Shown here in pieces: positions 1-9,723 of a stretch of DNA of 64,000 bases. The position numbers and the translations under genes are program-made. Position 1 is the first letter of the stretch; the number at the start of each line of letters is the position of its first letter. Under the pieces are notes generated by a model that saw only the letters and a program-made list of their open reading frames with translations, had not been told where the DNA came from and did no database searches. This stretch comes from Bacteroidia bacterium (GTDB lineage: Bacteria; Bacteroidota; Bacteroidia; Chitinophagales; Chitinophagaceae): contig JAUICZ010000001.1 of assembly GCA_030429205.1 (NCBI GenBank), positions 858,806 through 922,805 of the forward strand, given 5' to 3'.

Positions 1-971
1 TGCGGTGTATCAAAAGTCTTTTTATTGATCTTACCGGTGATCTTATCGAACGTACCGGGCGCATGCCAAAGTGTTTGGTCTTTCTCTGCTAGGTCGTACC
101 CCTTACCTTTTACTGTTTTAATGTGTAACAGTTTAGGGCCCGGTATATCTCTCAGGTGTTCCAATATTTCTGTCACCTTCAACACATTGTGCCCGTCAAT
201 AGGCCCAAAGTAGCGGAAGCCCAGCCCCTCGAACAGGTTACTGGTTTTTGAAAGCATGCCTTTAACACTGGCCTGTAGTTTAGAAACAAGGTCGCGTTGG
301 TAATCGCCGTAAGGTAGTTTACCCATGGCTTTCCAGATATCGTCGCGGAGTTTATTATAAGTATGCGATGTAGTAATGTCTGTTAAATACTCCTTCAATG
401 CACCCACATTCGGGTCAATAGACATGTTGTTGTCATTCAGTATCACCAAAACATTAGCATTGCTGACACCCGCATGGTTTAATGCCTCGAAGGGTAAACC
501 TGCAGTCATTGCACCATCACCAATTACGGCTACGTGCTGGCGGTCTGTTTCTCCTTTGTATTTTGATGCGATCGCCATACCCAAAGCCGCAGATATAGAA
601 GTAGAAGAGTGCCCCACACCGAAAGTATCATATTCACTTTCAGATCGTTTAGGGAAACCACTCAATCCTTTGTATTTACGGTTGGTATGAAACACCTTGC
701 GGCGCTCCGTTAAGATCTTATGTCCGTATGCCTGATGCCCTACATCCCATACCAGCTGATCGTAAGGGGTGTTCATTACATAATGCAAGGCAACAGTTAG
801 TTCCACCACACCAAGGCTGGCCCCAAAGTGGCCACCATGTACACTCACACAGTCGATGATAAACTGGCGTAACTCATTGCACACCTGCTGTAATTCCTCT
901 TTCCTGAATTTTTTGAGGTCGGACGGATTGTTTATCTGGGCTAAAAGCTGCCCTGCTTGTATTTCATTCAT
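1..971 (-). CDS. dxs: 1-deoxy-D-xylulose-5-phosphate synthase, C-terminus beyond the window
   Basis: Thiamine-diphosphate enzyme that condenses pyruvate with glyceraldehyde 3-phosphate, the first step of the MEP isoprenoid pathway in the cytoplasm. Reading leftward from the ATG at 971, the protein begins MNEIQAGQLLAQINNPSDLK and shows the family motifs SVHGGHFGASLGVVELTVAL, the ThDP/Mg motif VIGDGAMTAG and the following FEALNHAG. About 323 residues, the N-terminal half of a roughly 630-residue protein, are present; the reading frame is still open at base 1, so it is cut by the window edge rather than broken. A -7 box TATTTTTG lies at 1004-997 on the minus strand, giving a leader of about 20 bases. 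It is divergent from the CPBP protease gene. Confidence 0.95.
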   Translation of the reverse strand, partial: MNEIQAGQLLAQINNPSDLKKFRKEELQQVCNELRQFIIDCVSVHGGHFGASLGVVELTVALHYVMNTPYDQLVWDVGHQAYGHKILTERRKVFHTNRKYKGLSGFPKRSESEYDTFGVGHSSTSISAALGMAIASKYKGETDRQHVAVIGDGAMTAGLPFEALNHAGVSNANVLVILNDNNMSIDPNVGALKEYLTDITTSHTYNKLRDDIWKAMGKLPYGDYQRDLVSKLQASVKGMLSKTSNLFEGLGFRYFGPIDGHNVLKVTEILEHLRDIPGPKLLHIKTVKGKGYDLAEKDQTLWHAPGTFDKITGKINKKTFDTP

Positions 972-1085
972 CAGCTGAAACGTCGGACTAATCGGTCAAA
1001 AATAGTAAAAAATGCTGCCATAGCCGTTATATAACATTAAAAGTGTTGAAATGTTTCAACGGCATTGGCATATATCTTCCAATTT

Positions 1086-1118
1086 TTGCGCCAAAATGCC
1101 TGTACACTGTTACCTTTG
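1086..1118 (+). promoter_or_regulatory. Bacteroidota-type promoter of the CPBP-cdsA operon
   Basis: TTG at 1086-1088, a 22-base spacer and the -7 box TACCTTTG at 1111-1118 match the Bacteroidota consensus. Transcription should begin near 1123, so the in-frame ATG at 1065 lies upstream of the transcript and the ATG at 1134 is the likely start. Confidence 0.65.
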
Positions 1119-1133
1119 CGCATATATTCTATT

Positions 1134-2102
1134 ATGTTTAACAAGTATTGGCGAGAATACCCGTATGGGATGCAGATATTTCAATTGCTTATCATGCTCT
1201 TTATATTTTTAGGAGTAACCATCTTTGTTGCGGGCTTGATTGTGCCAACGGCTTTAGGTGTATCTGTAACCAGTATTAATGAAATTACTGTAGACAGCAG
1301 CTCTAAAATTCGCATTGCCTTTTTTGTATCGCAAATTGTTGCCTCTGCTGTTCTTTTTATTGCAGTTCCCTTATTGTTTAGTTACTCTACTCACCCAAGA
1401 ATAAAGGAATATCTGAACCTGGTACAACCTAAAAAGCAGGTACAGTGGTTTTGGGTAGCATTGATCGCTTTTTCTTCTATACCGGTGGTGAGTGGTGTTG
1501 CCTCGTTGTTCAACATGATACCCTTACCCGAAAGCTTAGACGTGGCAAAGGAGGCATTTTTGCAAAAACAGAAAGCCTACTTAAACATGCAAACACCGGG
1601 CGAGTTAATAGCTGCTTTTATAGCTGTAGCCATTATTGCGCCGATTGGCGAGGAGCTTATGTTCAGAGGTGTGGTGATGCGATTTATGGCTAAAAAAATG
1701 AAGCCTGTTTTCTGGCCTATATTGTTGTCGTCTATATTATTCTCATTGATACATGGTAATGTTGTCGGGTTGATATCGATAGTTATTGCCGGTATGACGC
1801 TGGGCTATGTTTATTACCTGACAGGCTCTTTGATACTGAGTATGTTCGTCCATTTTATAGTAAATGGTACACAGATACTTGTATCCTACTTAGGTAGAGA
1901 TAACGAGGCGATCACATCTGTAATGGATAGCAACAATATGCCATGGCCCTTGTTTATTGGTGGTTGCGTCCTGTTTATTGTATCTTTCTACATGCTTAGT
2001 AAGAATAAAACTCCGCTTGCTAAGAACTGGACAGATGATTTTAATGAAGAAGAGCTGGCAGCGCTTAACGATAACCACTTCCCTAATCAAAACATAAATT
2101 AA
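1134..2102 (+). CDS. CPBP family intramembrane metalloprotease
   Basis: Multi-pass membrane protein of the CPBP (Abi/CAAX protease) family, 322 residues from the chosen start MFNKYWREYP. The three family motifs are visible: GEELMFRG with the EExxxR pair near residues 173-178, FSLIHGN, and HFIVNGT near the C-terminus, which supply the predicted metal and catalytic ligands. Hydrophobic segments fill most of the chain and the tail is acidic. The start at 1134 is preferred over an ATG at 1065 because a good promoter lies between them. The stop overlaps the cdsA start by one base (TAATG), so the two are probably translationally coupled. The substrate cannot be read from sequence; bacterial members have been linked to prenyl-protein processing, bacteriocin immunity or membrane protein processing. 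Confidence 0.85.
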   Translation: MFNKYWREYPYGMQIFQLLIMLFIFLGVTIFVAGLIVPTALGVSVTSINEITVDSSSKIRIAFFVSQIVASAVLFIAVPLLFSYSTHPRIKEYLNLVQPKKQVQWFWVALIAFSSIPVVSGVASLFNMIPLPESLDVAKEAFLQKQKAYLNMQTPGELIAAFIAVAIIAPIGEELMFRGVVMRFMAKKMKPVFWPILLSSILFSLIHGNVVGLISIVIAGMTLGYVYYLTGSLILSMFVHFIVNGTQILVSYLGRDNEAITSVMDSNNMPWPLFIGGCVLFIVSFYMLSKNKTPLAKNWTDDFNEEELAALNDNHFPNQNIN

Positions 2103-2938
2103 TGGCATTACACTGGCCCACATTTTTTACGCGTTTAGGTAGCGCAATAGTCTTTTCGGCTATTATGATGACGGGTTTGTTGTGGAGTAACCAGTATGCT
2201 TTTATCGCACTGATATGCCTGATACAGGCACTGTGTTTAAAAGAGTTTTTCGGGCTGGTAAAAAAGATAGACCCGGATACTTCGCACCCCAGGTGGTTAC
2301 CTGTAGTGGTACAATTAATGAGCTTTTTGTGGGTGTTACTACAAACAAAAGAGTTTTTAGGTATCCGCTTCTCGCCAATATTGATTGCAGCACCCACTTT
2401 TATAATACTGGCTACTACACTGTCTAAAAGTACCGCATGGAAGGCAGGTAGTTATGCACTCGCCGGACAGATGTATATTATGGTGCCTATCAGTTTGTTG
2501 TATTTTATGTACGATCAGTCGCAGGTAATACCGCTGGCATTGGTACTGATGATATGGATGAACGATACTATGGCTTATCTGGTAGGGTCTTTCATTGGCA
2601 AAACCCCATTTTCAAAAATATCTCCTAAAAAAACATGGGAGGGTACTATTGGCGGAGCTGTTTTAACTATTGTAGGCGCTGCGGTGTGGGGCCATTATTC
2701 GCCTTATTACGAAATGATAGATTGGATGGCACTGGCACTTAGTGCATCGGTAGCCGGTACTGCGGGCGACTTGCTGCAATCGAAGCTAAAGCGCATGGCA
2801 GGTGTAAAAGATTCGGGCAAGTTGATGCCCGGGCATGGTGGTGCGCTGGACAGGTTCGACTCGCTATTGATCGCTACGCCATTTGCATTTACATATGCGT
2901 ATATTTTCATGGAATATATTCCCGTTACTATCTTATAA
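2102..2938 (+). CDS. cdsA: Phosphatidate cytidylyltransferase
   Basis: Makes CDP-diacylglycerol from phosphatidic acid and CTP at the inner membrane, the branch point of phospholipid synthesis. The 278-residue protein is polytopic and carries the CDS signature near the C-terminus: SKLKRMAGVKDSGKLMPGHG followed by GALDRFDSLL, plus SPKKTWEGTIGG in the preceding part. Length is normal for the family. It overlaps the CPBP gene by one base and is followed 16 bases later by psd, the next phospholipid enzyme, so the two probably act in one route toward phosphatidylethanolamine; a phosphatidylserine synthase gene is not in this window. Confidence 0.95.
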   Translation: MALHWPTFFTRLGSAIVFSAIMMTGLLWSNQYAFIALICLIQALCLKEFFGLVKKIDPDTSHPRWLPVVVQLMSFLWVLLQTKEFLGIRFSPILIAAPTFIILATTLSKSTAWKAGSYALAGQMYIMVPISLLYFMYDQSQVIPLALVLMIWMNDTMAYLVGSFIGKTPFSKISPKKTWEGTIGGAVLTIVGAAVWGHYSPYYEMIDWMALALSASVAGTAGDLLQSKLKRMAGVKDSGKLMPGHGGALDRFDSLLIATPFAFTYAYIFMEYIPVTIL

Positions 2939-2942
2939 AAAT

Positions 2943-2950
2943 TAATTTTG
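2943..2950 (+). promoter_or_regulatory. -7 box before psd, predicts a leaderless transcript
   Basis: TAATTTTG matches TAnnTTTG and ends four bases before the psd ATG. No TTG lies at the usual upstream spacing. It could give psd its own promoter in addition to read-through from cdsA. Confidence 0.4.
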
Positions 2951-2954
2951 AGCT

Positions 2955-3611
2955 ATGTCAATCCATCGCGAAGGATATATACATATCGTAGTTGCTTCCG
3001 TTCTTTGGGCGGTATTATTTTTTGTGAGTAAAAAATACCTGGGTCATGTTGGCTGGTTACATTACTCGTTGCAGATCATCTTTTTCTTATTATGGTTTTG
3101 GGTCATCTGGTTCTTTCGTATACCCAGCAGAACGCACTCTACTGGTGATAACCTGATAGTAGCCCCTGCCGACGGAAAAGTAGTGGTGATTGAAGAGGTG
3201 TATGAGCCTGAGTATTTTAAAGACAAGCGTTTACAGGTGTCTATATTCATGTCTCCGTTAAACGTTCACCAAAACCTTAACCCGATTGATGGTGTGGTGA
3301 AGTACTTTAAATATCACCCCGGTAAGTATTTGGTGGCGTGGCATCCCAAGTCGTCTACGCTGAATGAGCGTACCAGCTATGTATTGGGTAACGATAAAAC
3401 TGAGCTATTAGTAAGGCAAATTGCAGGTGCAATGGCGCGCAGAATAGCCTATTATGTTAAAGAGGGTGATACTGTAGAGCAGTGTAAAGAGTTCGGATTT
3501 ATCAGATTTGGGTCGCGAGTAGACGTGTTTTTCCCTGTTGGGACGCCTATAAATGTTAAAATTGGTGATAAAACGCAGGGTGGTGTAACAGTATTATCCA
3601 AATTACCTTAA
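2955..3611 (+). CDS. psd: Phosphatidylserine decarboxylase family protein
   Basis: Decarboxylates phosphatidylserine to phosphatidylethanolamine. It is the short 218-residue form found in Bacteroidota and many other bacteria. The self-cleavage site that creates the pyruvoyl group is seen as RFGS at about residues 184-187 (Gly186-Ser187), splitting the chain into a long beta and short alpha subunit. Two hydrophobic stretches near the N-terminus (about residues 10-50) anchor it to the membrane; APADGKVV and SIFMSPLNVHQN are family-typical blocks. The gene directly follows cdsA. Archaetidylserine or other short-form specificity cannot be excluded from sequence. Confidence 0.92.
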   Translation: MSIHREGYIHIVVASVLWAVLFFVSKKYLGHVGWLHYSLQIIFFLLWFWVIWFFRIPSRTHSTGDNLIVAPADGKVVVIEEVYEPEYFKDKRLQVSIFMSPLNVHQNLNPIDGVVKYFKYHPGKYLVAWHPKSSTLNERTSYVLGNDKTELLVRQIAGAMARRIAYYVKEGDTVEQCKEFGFIRFGSRVDVFFPVGTPINVKIGDKTQGGVTVLSKLP

Positions 3612-3654
3612 TTTTAATACTTCACAATTACTAAAAACTTAAAAGATACAAGCA

Positions 3655-3837
3655 ATGAAAAAATTATCATTATTACTATGCGCTTTGATGATTACCGGTG
3701 TGACTTTTGCGTGCGAAGGTGACAAAGACAAAAAATGTTGCAAAAAAGGTGAAAAGAAAGAGTGTTGTAAGAAAGGAAGTAAGAAAAGCTGCGACAAGAA
3801 AACTGCTAAAATGAGCGACGCTAAAAAAGCTAGCTAA
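3655..3837 (+). CDS. Small exported Lys/Cys-rich peptide
   Basis: A 60-residue ORF beginning MKKLSLLLCALMITGVTFA, a clear signal peptide with cleavage expected after the TFA. The mature part of about 40 residues is almost entirely lysine, cysteine, glutamate/aspartate and serine, with CC pairs separated by lysine clusters (CCKKG, CCKKGS). The cysteine-rich, strongly basic composition could suit metal binding, but no named family is recognised and this is inference. It follows psd by 43 bases and is closed by a strong terminator, so it may be the last gene of the lipid operon or a separately transcribed gene. Confidence 0.65.
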   Translation: MKKLSLLLCALMITGVTFACEGDKDKKCCKKGEKKECCKKGSKKSCDKKTAKMSDAKKAS

Positions 3838-3856
3838 TACAGTTATAGATATTTAT

Positions 3857-3886
3857 AAAAAAGCCCCTCGATCGAGGGGCTTTTTT
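3857..3886. terminator. Bidirectional intrinsic terminator
   Basis: A perfect stem AAAAAAGCCCCTCG / CGAGGGGCTTTTTT lies between the convergent ends of the Cys-rich peptide gene and icmF, with A/T tracts on both sides so it can serve both strands. Confidence 0.9.
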
Positions 3887-3897
3887 AATGATTCAAA

Positions 3898-6800
3898 TTA
3901 CATATTCCTTCTGTACTGCCCACCCACATCAAACAATGCTTTGGTGATCTGCCCCAGCGAACAATACTTCGCGGTTTCCATCAACTCGGCAAATATGTTC
4001 TCGTTCCTGATAGCTACTTCCTGTAGCTTGCGTAGTTGCTCATCTCCTTTATCTCCACTACGCTTCCACAGATTTTGTACCGTACTTATCTGGAATTCTT
4101 TTTCTTCTGTTGTAGAGCGAATTACCTCGCCCGGTATTACAGTTGGTGAACCTTTACTGCTTAAGAACGTATTCACACCAATGATCGGGAACTCTCCTGT
4201 ATGTTTCAGTGTTTCGTAATACAGGCTTTCTTCCTGTATTTTACTGCGCTGGTACATAGTCTCCATAGCACCCAGCACACCGCCACGTTCTGTAATTCTG
4301 TCAAACTCGCTCAATACCGCTTCTTCTACCAAATCGGTCAGCTCTTCTATAATGAAAGAACCTTGTAGCGGGTTTTCGTTCTTAGCCAGTCCAAGCTCTT
4401 TGTTGATGATGAGCTGTATGGCCATAGCACGACGTACACTTTCTTCTGTAGGCGTAGTAATGGCCTCGTCGTATGCATTTGTATGCAGCGAGTTACAGTT
4501 ATCGTATATCGCATACAATGCCTGTAGCGTTGTGCGTATATCGTTGAAGTCTATTTCCTGCGCGTGTAAAGAACGTCCTGAAGTTTGTATGTGGTACTTC
4601 AACATTTGAGAACGTTTGTTACCACCGTATTTATGTTTGATAGCTTTCGACCAGATACGGCGTGCCACACGGCCGATAACACTATATTCAGGATCGATAC
4701 CATTACTGAAGAAGAAAGACAAGTTTGGTGCAAATTCATCAATGTTCATTCCGCGACTCAAATAGTATTCTACAAAAGTAAAGCCATTACTTAATGTAAA
4801 TGCTAATTGAGATATTGGGTTGGCACCCGCTTCTGCAATGTGGTATCCGCTAATAGATACTGAGTAGAAATTACGTACCCCTTCATTAATAAAGTACTGC
4901 TGTACATCACCCATTACACGTAGCGAAAATTCTGTAGAGAAGATACAGGTGTTTTGTGCCTGATCTTCTTTTAATATATCTGCCTGCACCGTACCGCGTA
5001 CCTGCTTCAGTGTATCTTCTTTAATTTTTGCATATACATCGGCAGGTAATACCTGATCGCCTGTAACACCTAGCAACATTAAGCCCAGTCCGTCATTACC
5101 TGCAGGTAGTTCACCCATTTTTACATCGCTGAAAGATGATGCATTGTACTGCGGACGCTCTAACCCTTTTTCAGCAAATATTGCATCTATCTTTTTGTTC
5201 ACTTCCTCTTCTAAGCCATGCTCTTTGATGTACAGTTCGCACTGCTGGTCGATGGCAGCATTCATAAAGAAGGCAGTGATGGTTGGTGCAGGTCCGTTGA
5301 TGGTCATAGATACCGACGTCTTCGGATCTGCCAGATTGAAACCGCTATATAGTTTCTTAGCATCGTCTAAACAACAAATGCTTACACCGGAGTTACCGAT
5401 CTTACCATATATATCAGGACGATGATCAGGATCTTGACCGTATAATGTTACACTATCAAAAGCAGTACTCAAACGCTTTGCAGGCATGTCTAAAGACACA
5501 TAGTGGAAACGCTTGTTGGTACGCTCTGGTCCACCTTCTCCGGCAAACATACGAGTGGGGTCTTCGCCCTCGCGTTTGAACGGATAGATACCTGCTGCAT
5601 AAGGAAACTCTCCCGGGAAGTTTTCACTCAATGCCCAGTAAAGTATCTCACCCCAAGCCTCAAATTTAGGTACTGCAACTTTTGGTATTTGTGTATGTGA
5701 TAGCGATTCTGTATGCGTTTTTATCTTCAGTTCTTTATCGCGCACCATAAAGGTGTAGTACTCGTCAGTATACTTCTTCTTCTTTTCAGCCCAACCTTTT
5801 AATACTTCTCTGTTCTTAGGGTCAAGGTCTATTTCTGTTTTAGCGTAAACCTCTTGCAATGTTTTTATCAAGCGGTCTTTATCATCAGCATCAGTAGACT
5901 GTAGTGTGTCAATTGTTTTTTGTATGCCGAAAAGCTTTTGTGCTATTTCTGATTGTTTTTTAGCCCAGTCGTCGTAACCACGGTTGTTCTCAGATATTTC
6001 ACTCAGGTAGCGCGTACGTTTTGGAGGAATGATGTATATCTTCTCACTCATTTCGTTGCTCACCTCGAAAGCAGAATGCAGGTCTGTACCTGTTTTTTCT
6101 TTGATGATGTCCATCATCGATTTGTACATGGTGTTTGTACCGGGATCGTTGAACTGTGATGCAATCGTGCCGAATACAGGCATGCTATCTACATCCGTTT
6201 CAAACAGCTTGTGGTTGCGCTGATATTGTTTTTTTACGTCGCGCAATGCATCCATAGCCCCACGTTTGTCAAACTTATTGATGACCACAATGTCAGCAAA
6301 GTCCAGCATGTCGATTTTCTCCAGTTGTGTAGCAGCACCATACTCCGGTGTCATTACATACATACTCAAATCGCAATGGTCTGTAATTTGTGTGTCGCTT
6401 TGCCCGATACCTGATGTCTCAAGTATGATCAAATCGTACTGAGCAGCTTTAAGAATATTCACAGCATCTTCTACATATTTAGAAACCGCCAGATTGCTTT
6501 GGCGTGTTGCCATACTGCGCATATATACTCTGTTGTTGCGAATTGCATTCATACGAATACGGTCGCCTAACAAAGCACCACCGGTTTTTCTTTTAGATGG
6601 GTCTACAGATATAATACCTATGTGTTTGTCATCAAAGTCGAGTAGAAAACGACGTACCAACTCATCTACCAGAGAGCTTTTACCGGCACCACCTGTACCT
6701 GTAATACCTAATACGGGTGTCGCAGAAGCTTTTGCTTTCTCTTCAACTGTTTTTAGTAATGCCTGTGTTTCTGGCAGGTCATGGAAGTTCTCTGCCGCAG

Positions 6801-7299
6801 ATATCAATCTAGCTATCGACTTAGGGTCTTTTTCTAATAAATGTCCTACTTCTCCGTTTACCTGATTACCGACGGGGAAATCACTTTTTTCTACAAGATC
6901 ATCTATCATCCCCTGCAAACCCATTTCACGACCATCATCCGGAGAATATATACGTGTAATGCCGTAATTATGTAGTTCCTCTATCTCGTCTGGCAGTATT
7001 ACACCACCGCCACCGCCAAAGATCTTTATATGACTGCAGTTTGCTTCTTTAAGCAGGTCGTACATATACTTAAAGTACTCAACATGCCCGCCCTGATATG
7101 ACGTAATAGCTATTGCATTTGCATCTTCCTGTATGGCACAGTCTACCACTTCTTGCACACTACGATCGTGGCCAAGATGTATTACCTCGGCACCGCTGCT
7201 TTGCATCACTCTTCTCATGATGTTGATGGCGGCATCGTGCCCGTCGAAGAGAGAGGCTGCTGTTACAATACGTACTTTATTTTTTGGAGTATATGACAT
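3898..7299 (-). CDS. icmF: Fused isobutyryl-CoA mutase (IcmF), methylmalonyl-CoA mutase family
   Basis: A single 1133-residue protein joining an adenosylcobalamin-binding domain (about 1-140, with the DxH motif at 19-21), a MeaB-like G-protein chaperone (P-loop GTGGAGKSS at about 201-209, NKFD for guanine recognition) and the mutase domain (about 530-1133, with RMFAGEG and [19 protein letters not shown]). This order is diagnostic of IcmF, which interconverts isobutyryl-CoA and butyryl-CoA; some relatives also act on isovaleryl/pivalyl-CoA. MCM proper has a different domain order and a separate MeaB. It probably links branched-chain amino-acid or fatty-acid carbon to CoA metabolism. It ends at the bidirectional terminator and stands alone, with 167 bases between its start and the next gene. 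Confidence 0.93.
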   Translation of the reverse strand: MSYTPKNKVRIVTAASLFDGHDAAINIMRRVMQSSGAEVIHLGHDRSVQEVVDCAIQEDANAIAITSYQGGHVEYFKYMYDLLKEANCSHIKIFGGGGGVILPDEIEELHNYGITRIYSPDDGREMGLQGMIDDLVEKSDFPVGNQVNGEVGHLLEKDPKSIARLISAAENFHDLPETQALLKTVEEKAKASATPVLGITGTGGAGKSSLVDELVRRFLLDFDDKHIGIISVDPSKRKTGGALLGDRIRMNAIRNNRVYMRSMATRQSNLAVSKYVEDAVNILKAAQYDLIILETSGIGQSDTQITDHCDLSMYVMTPEYGAATQLEKIDMLDFADIVVINKFDKRGAMDALRDVKKQYQRNHKLFETDVDSMPVFGTIASQFNDPGTNTMYKSMMDIIKEKTGTDLHSAFEVSNEMSEKIYIIPPKRTRYLSEISENNRGYDDWAKKQSEIAQKLFGIQKTIDTLQSTDADDKDRLIKTLQEVYAKTEIDLDPKNREVLKGWAEKKKKYTDEYYTFMVRDKELKIKTHTESLSHTQIPKVAVPKFEAWGEILYWALSENFPGEFPYAAGIYPFKREGEDPTRMFAGEGGPERTNKRFHYVSLDMPAKRLSTAFDSVTLYGQDPDHRPDIYGKIGNSGVSICCLDDAKKLYSGFNLADPKTSVSMTINGPAPTITAFFMNAAIDQQCELYIKEHGLEEEVNKKIDAIFAEKGLERPQYNASSFSDVKMGELPAGNDGLGLMLLGVTGDQVLPADVYAKIKEDTLKQVRGTVQADILKEDQAQNTCIFSTEFSLRVMGDVQQYFINEGVRNFYSVSISGYHIAEAGANPISQLAFTLSNGFTFVEYYLSRGMNIDEFAPNLSFFFSNGIDPEYSVIGRVARRIWSKAIKHKYGGNKRSQMLKYHIQTSGRSLHAQEIDFNDIRTTLQALYAIYDNCNSLHTNAYDEAITTPTEESVRRAMAIQLIINKELGLAKNENPLQGSFIIEELTDLVEEAVLSEFDRITERGGVLGAMETMYQRSKIQEESLYYETLKHTGEFPIIGVNTFLSSKGSPTVIPGEVIRSTTEEKEFQISTVQNLWKRSGDKGDEQLRKLQEVAIRNENIFAELMETAKYCSLGQITKALFDVGGQYRRNM

Positions 7300-7415
7300 A
7301 ATGCTATTAATTCAATATTACTATGGCTAAGTGCCATTCTATAGTTTAAAAAAACAGACCGTAAAGTTACGAAATGGGGAGCAATGGTTTAAGGTTTAGG
7401 CAAGGGTATTAAAAG

Positions 7416-7443
7416 AAAAAGTCACGCATTATGCGTGACTTTT
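7416..7443 (-). terminator. Intrinsic terminator after the beta-barrel gene
   Basis: Stem AGTCACGCAT / ATGCGTGACT with an A-tract on the left, which reads as a T-tract on the minus strand. It follows the stop of the outer-membrane protein gene by about 25 bases. Confidence 0.8.
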
Positions 7444-7466
7444 CAAATTATGTGAGTATGATATTA

Positions 7467-8246
7467 TTATTCATCATCATCGTTACCACCAGCTTCCATG
7501 TTCATTGGACGAAGGTCATCACCAGGTTTTACATTACCTGTTTTCTTGCAACAACGTCCGATGTTCTTAGAGATACCGAAGTTGAATTGCTTACCCCAAG
7601 TGAAGCTGAAGTTTGATTGGTCTACAGCACCGTTAGAAGCTGTACGAGCCGGAGATAGTGGAGTGTCATAACTGATAGTACGGTACATTAAACCACCATA
7701 GCTGAAGTTAAGAGCCATACCGTCCATAACGAATACTTGTACCATTGGTGTGATTGTACCCTGGAAACCATTGTAGTAATCGTAGTTGTAAGTAACTGTT
7801 TCAACAACACTGTTAGAAGCATTGTCAACTACTCTGTTCTCATTCTCCATAACATCCTGACCAGAAACATAGCTAAGGTCAACTTGTGTGAATAGAGCGA
7901 AAACTTTACTTACCGGATATGTATAACGGAAGAATGCACCTGCAGTCCACTCTCTGTTTTCCATTGCTCTTCTGTCCCAACCTACAGCTGGTGTAGCCAT
8001 CGGGCTTCTCCACTCGTCGAAGTTGCTCATGATACCACCTTGAAGACCAACAGTGATGTTGTCTGTGAATTGGAAACCAACACCCGGGTTAATGTTCCAG
8101 TCAAGACTTTTATATTCATTACCGTTACCGTTGTCAGCTTTATCAGAAGATATACCAACATTACCGTAAACTAATACAGTGTTTTTTTGTGCGTTAGCAG
8201 TACCGATAGTTGCTACTGCTAGTAAAGCAAGAATAATTTTTTTCAT
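7467..8246 (-). CDS. Outer membrane beta-barrel protein
   Basis: 259 residues beginning MKKIILALLAVATIGTANAQ, a signal peptide with a Bacteroidota-typical A-x-A-Q cleavage site. The mature protein consists of alternating polar/aromatic strands (NTVLVYGNVGISSDKADNG, NPGVGFQFTDNITVGLQGG, FNFSFTWG-like segments) as in OmpA-type 8-stranded barrels and outer membrane protein beta-barrel domains. The C-terminus has an acidic tail (GGNDDDE). An in-frame ATG three codons earlier exists at 8255, but the MKK start gives the regular signal peptide. The function is unknown beyond an outer-membrane barrel; it is transcribed alone, from the promoter at 8302-8272 to the terminator at 7443-7416. Confidence 0.8.
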   Translation of the reverse strand: MKKIILALLAVATIGTANAQKNTVLVYGNVGISSDKADNGNGNEYKSLDWNINPGVGFQFTDNITVGLQGGIMSNFDEWRSPMATPAVGWDRRAMENREWTAGAFFRYTYPVSKVFALFTQVDLSYVSGQDVMENENRVVDNASNSVVETVTYNYDYYNGFQGTITPMVQVFVMDGMALNFSYGGLMYRTISYDTPLSPARTASNGAVDQSNFSFTWGKQFNFGISKNIGRCCKKTGNVKPGDDLRPMNMEAGGNDDDE

Positions 8247-8271
8247 ACAGATCATGCGTTTTATAATGAAA

Positions 8272-8302
8272 CAAATGTATAGCGTTACAAATTATTATGC
8301 AA
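8272..8302 (-). promoter_or_regulatory. Promoter of the beta-barrel gene
   Basis: On the minus strand TTG (8302-8300), a 20-base spacer and TACATTTG (8279-8272) form a full consensus promoter, giving a leader of about 20 bases before the ATG at 8246. Confidence 0.7.
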
Positions 8303-8354
8303 TAGTTTTGTCAGTTATCGATATAAATAAAAAATTATTATATAAAATAATAAC

Positions 8355-8867
8355 TTATTTGAACCAACTGCTATACATAACGTAATTATTTGCAATTCGT
8401 TCTACCTCTCCACTCAACAGCTCTTGGCTGATGTCTTTCACCTTTTTTGCAGGTACACCGGCAAAAATACTGCCTGCGGGTACTTCTGTACCCTCTAAAA
8501 CTACTGCTCCGGCAGCAATTATGCTGTTTTCGCCTATTGTTACGTTATCCATAACAATGGCACCCATACCTATCAATACATTGTCTGCAACGGTACAACC
8601 ATGAACAATTGCATTGTGTCCGATAGATACGTTATTACCTAAAATGGTTTTTGTTTTTTCGTATGTACAGTGTATGCAGGCACCGTCTTGAATATTTACT
8701 TTATTGCCCATGCGTATGCTGTTTACATCGCCACGCACTACAGTGCTGAACCACACACTACATTCCTGCCCCATTTCTACATCACCAACAATAGTAGCAT
8801 TTTCAGCCACAAAGCAATCTTCAGGAATTTTCGGGCTGACTCCCTTTACTGGTAAAATTACTGGCAT
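8355..8867 (-). CDS. Gamma-class carbonic anhydrase family protein
   Basis: A 170-residue left-handed beta-helix protein with hexapeptide repeats (for example ATIVGDV, NVSIGHNAIVHG, NVLIGMGAIVMDNVTIG). The three metal-binding histidines of gamma carbonic anhydrases align with His66 (GACIHC), His84 and His89 (IGHNAIVHG). The family forms trimers with Zn or Fe at the subunit interface and includes YrdA, PaaY and CamH-like proteins; carbonic anhydrase activity is not certain for all. Its start codon overlaps the stop of the upstream glycosyltransferase by one base, so the two are co-translated despite unrelated roles. Confidence 0.9.
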   Translation of the reverse strand: MPVILPVKGVSPKIPEDCFVAENATIVGDVEMGQECSVWFSTVVRGDVNSIRMGNKVNIQDGACIHCTYEKTKTILGNNVSIGHNAIVHGCTVADNVLIGMGAIVMDNVTIGENSIIAAGAVVLEGTEVPAGSIFAGVPAKKVKDISQELLSGEVERIANNYVMYSSWFK

Positions 8868-9586
8868 TATTTACTGAACAGGTTGTATTTAAGAATACAG
8901 TATATAGCACGGAAACCATCTTTCCAGCCGATTTTCTTACCCTCTTCGTAGGTACGGCCATAATAAGATATACCTACCTCGTATATGCGAATTTTAGGTA
9001 CTCTGGAAATTTTTGCGGTAACCTCCGGCTCAAACCCAAAACGCTTTTCTTTCAGTTCCAGGCTTTGCACGGTTTCTCTTTTAAATAGTTTGTAACATGT
9101 TTCCATATCTGTAAGGTTCAGGTTGGTAAACATGTTTGATAAGAAGGTAAGCATAGCATTACCTATAGAGTGCCAGAAGAACAATATCCTGTGCGGGTTG
9201 CCTCCCATAAAGCGAGAGCCATACACCACATCTGCAAAACCGTTAACAATCGGTTTTAGTAGTAGGTTATACTCCTGAGGGTCGTATTCAAGATCTGCAT
9301 CCTGAATGATCACATAATCACCTTTTGCTTTTAAAATGCCTGTATGCAATGCAGCACCTTTACCTTGGTTTACTTCGTGTTTATAGTAACTGATTGGTAA
9401 GTCCTGGTTTGCTTCTTTATAAGCAAGTACTGCTTCTTCTGTATTGTCTTTTGAGCAATCATTAACAATGATCACCTCTTTTTTAATATCAGCGATCAGA
9501 TCAACCTCTTTAACTTTATTAAGGATATGGTGTATAGTGGCCCCTTCATTATAGGCAGGTATAACTATTGATAATGTTTGGCTCAT
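8867..9586 (-). CDS. Glycosyltransferase family 2 (DPM1-like)
   Basis: 239 residues with a GT-A fold: N-terminal [20 protein letters not shown], the nucleotide-sugar motifs [12 protein letters not shown] and YGSRFMGG, and [10 protein letters not shown]. This pattern matches the dolichyl-phosphate mannose synthase-like subgroup that transfers a sugar to a polyprenyl phosphate carrier at the cytoplasmic face of the membrane. The C-terminal hydrophobic segments of larger relatives are absent, so it is the short soluble or peripheral form. It is the first gene of a two-gene unit with the gamma carbonic anhydrase gene (one-base overlap). The exact donor and acceptor cannot be told from sequence. 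Confidence 0.88.
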   Translation of the reverse strand: MSQTLSIVIPAYNEGATIHHILNKVKEVDLIADIKKEVIIVNDCSKDNTEEAVLAYKEANQDLPISYYKHEVNQGKGAALHTGILKAKGDYVIIQDADLEYDPQEYNLLLKPIVNGFADVVYGSRFMGGNPHRILFFWHSIGNAMLTFLSNMFTNLNLTDMETCYKLFKRETVQSLELKEKRFGFEPEVTAKISRVPKIRIYEVGISYYGRTYEEGKKIGWKDGFRAIYCILKYNLFSK

Positions 9587-9723
9587 ATTGTTTTGTATAG
9601 AAATGCAGCCGTAAAAATAGCATCATTTGTCGATAATTAACTGTTTATCCCCAATTCATTAGTAACATCTGTAATAAACTGCTGCATAGATTAACTTTGT
9701 GACAGAGGATAAAGCAATTGATT

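Noticed and set aside
1065-1133. Upstream ATG of the CPBP gene.
   Set aside because: A consensus promoter (1086-1118) lies between it and the ATG at 1134, so this part is not transcribed from that promoter.
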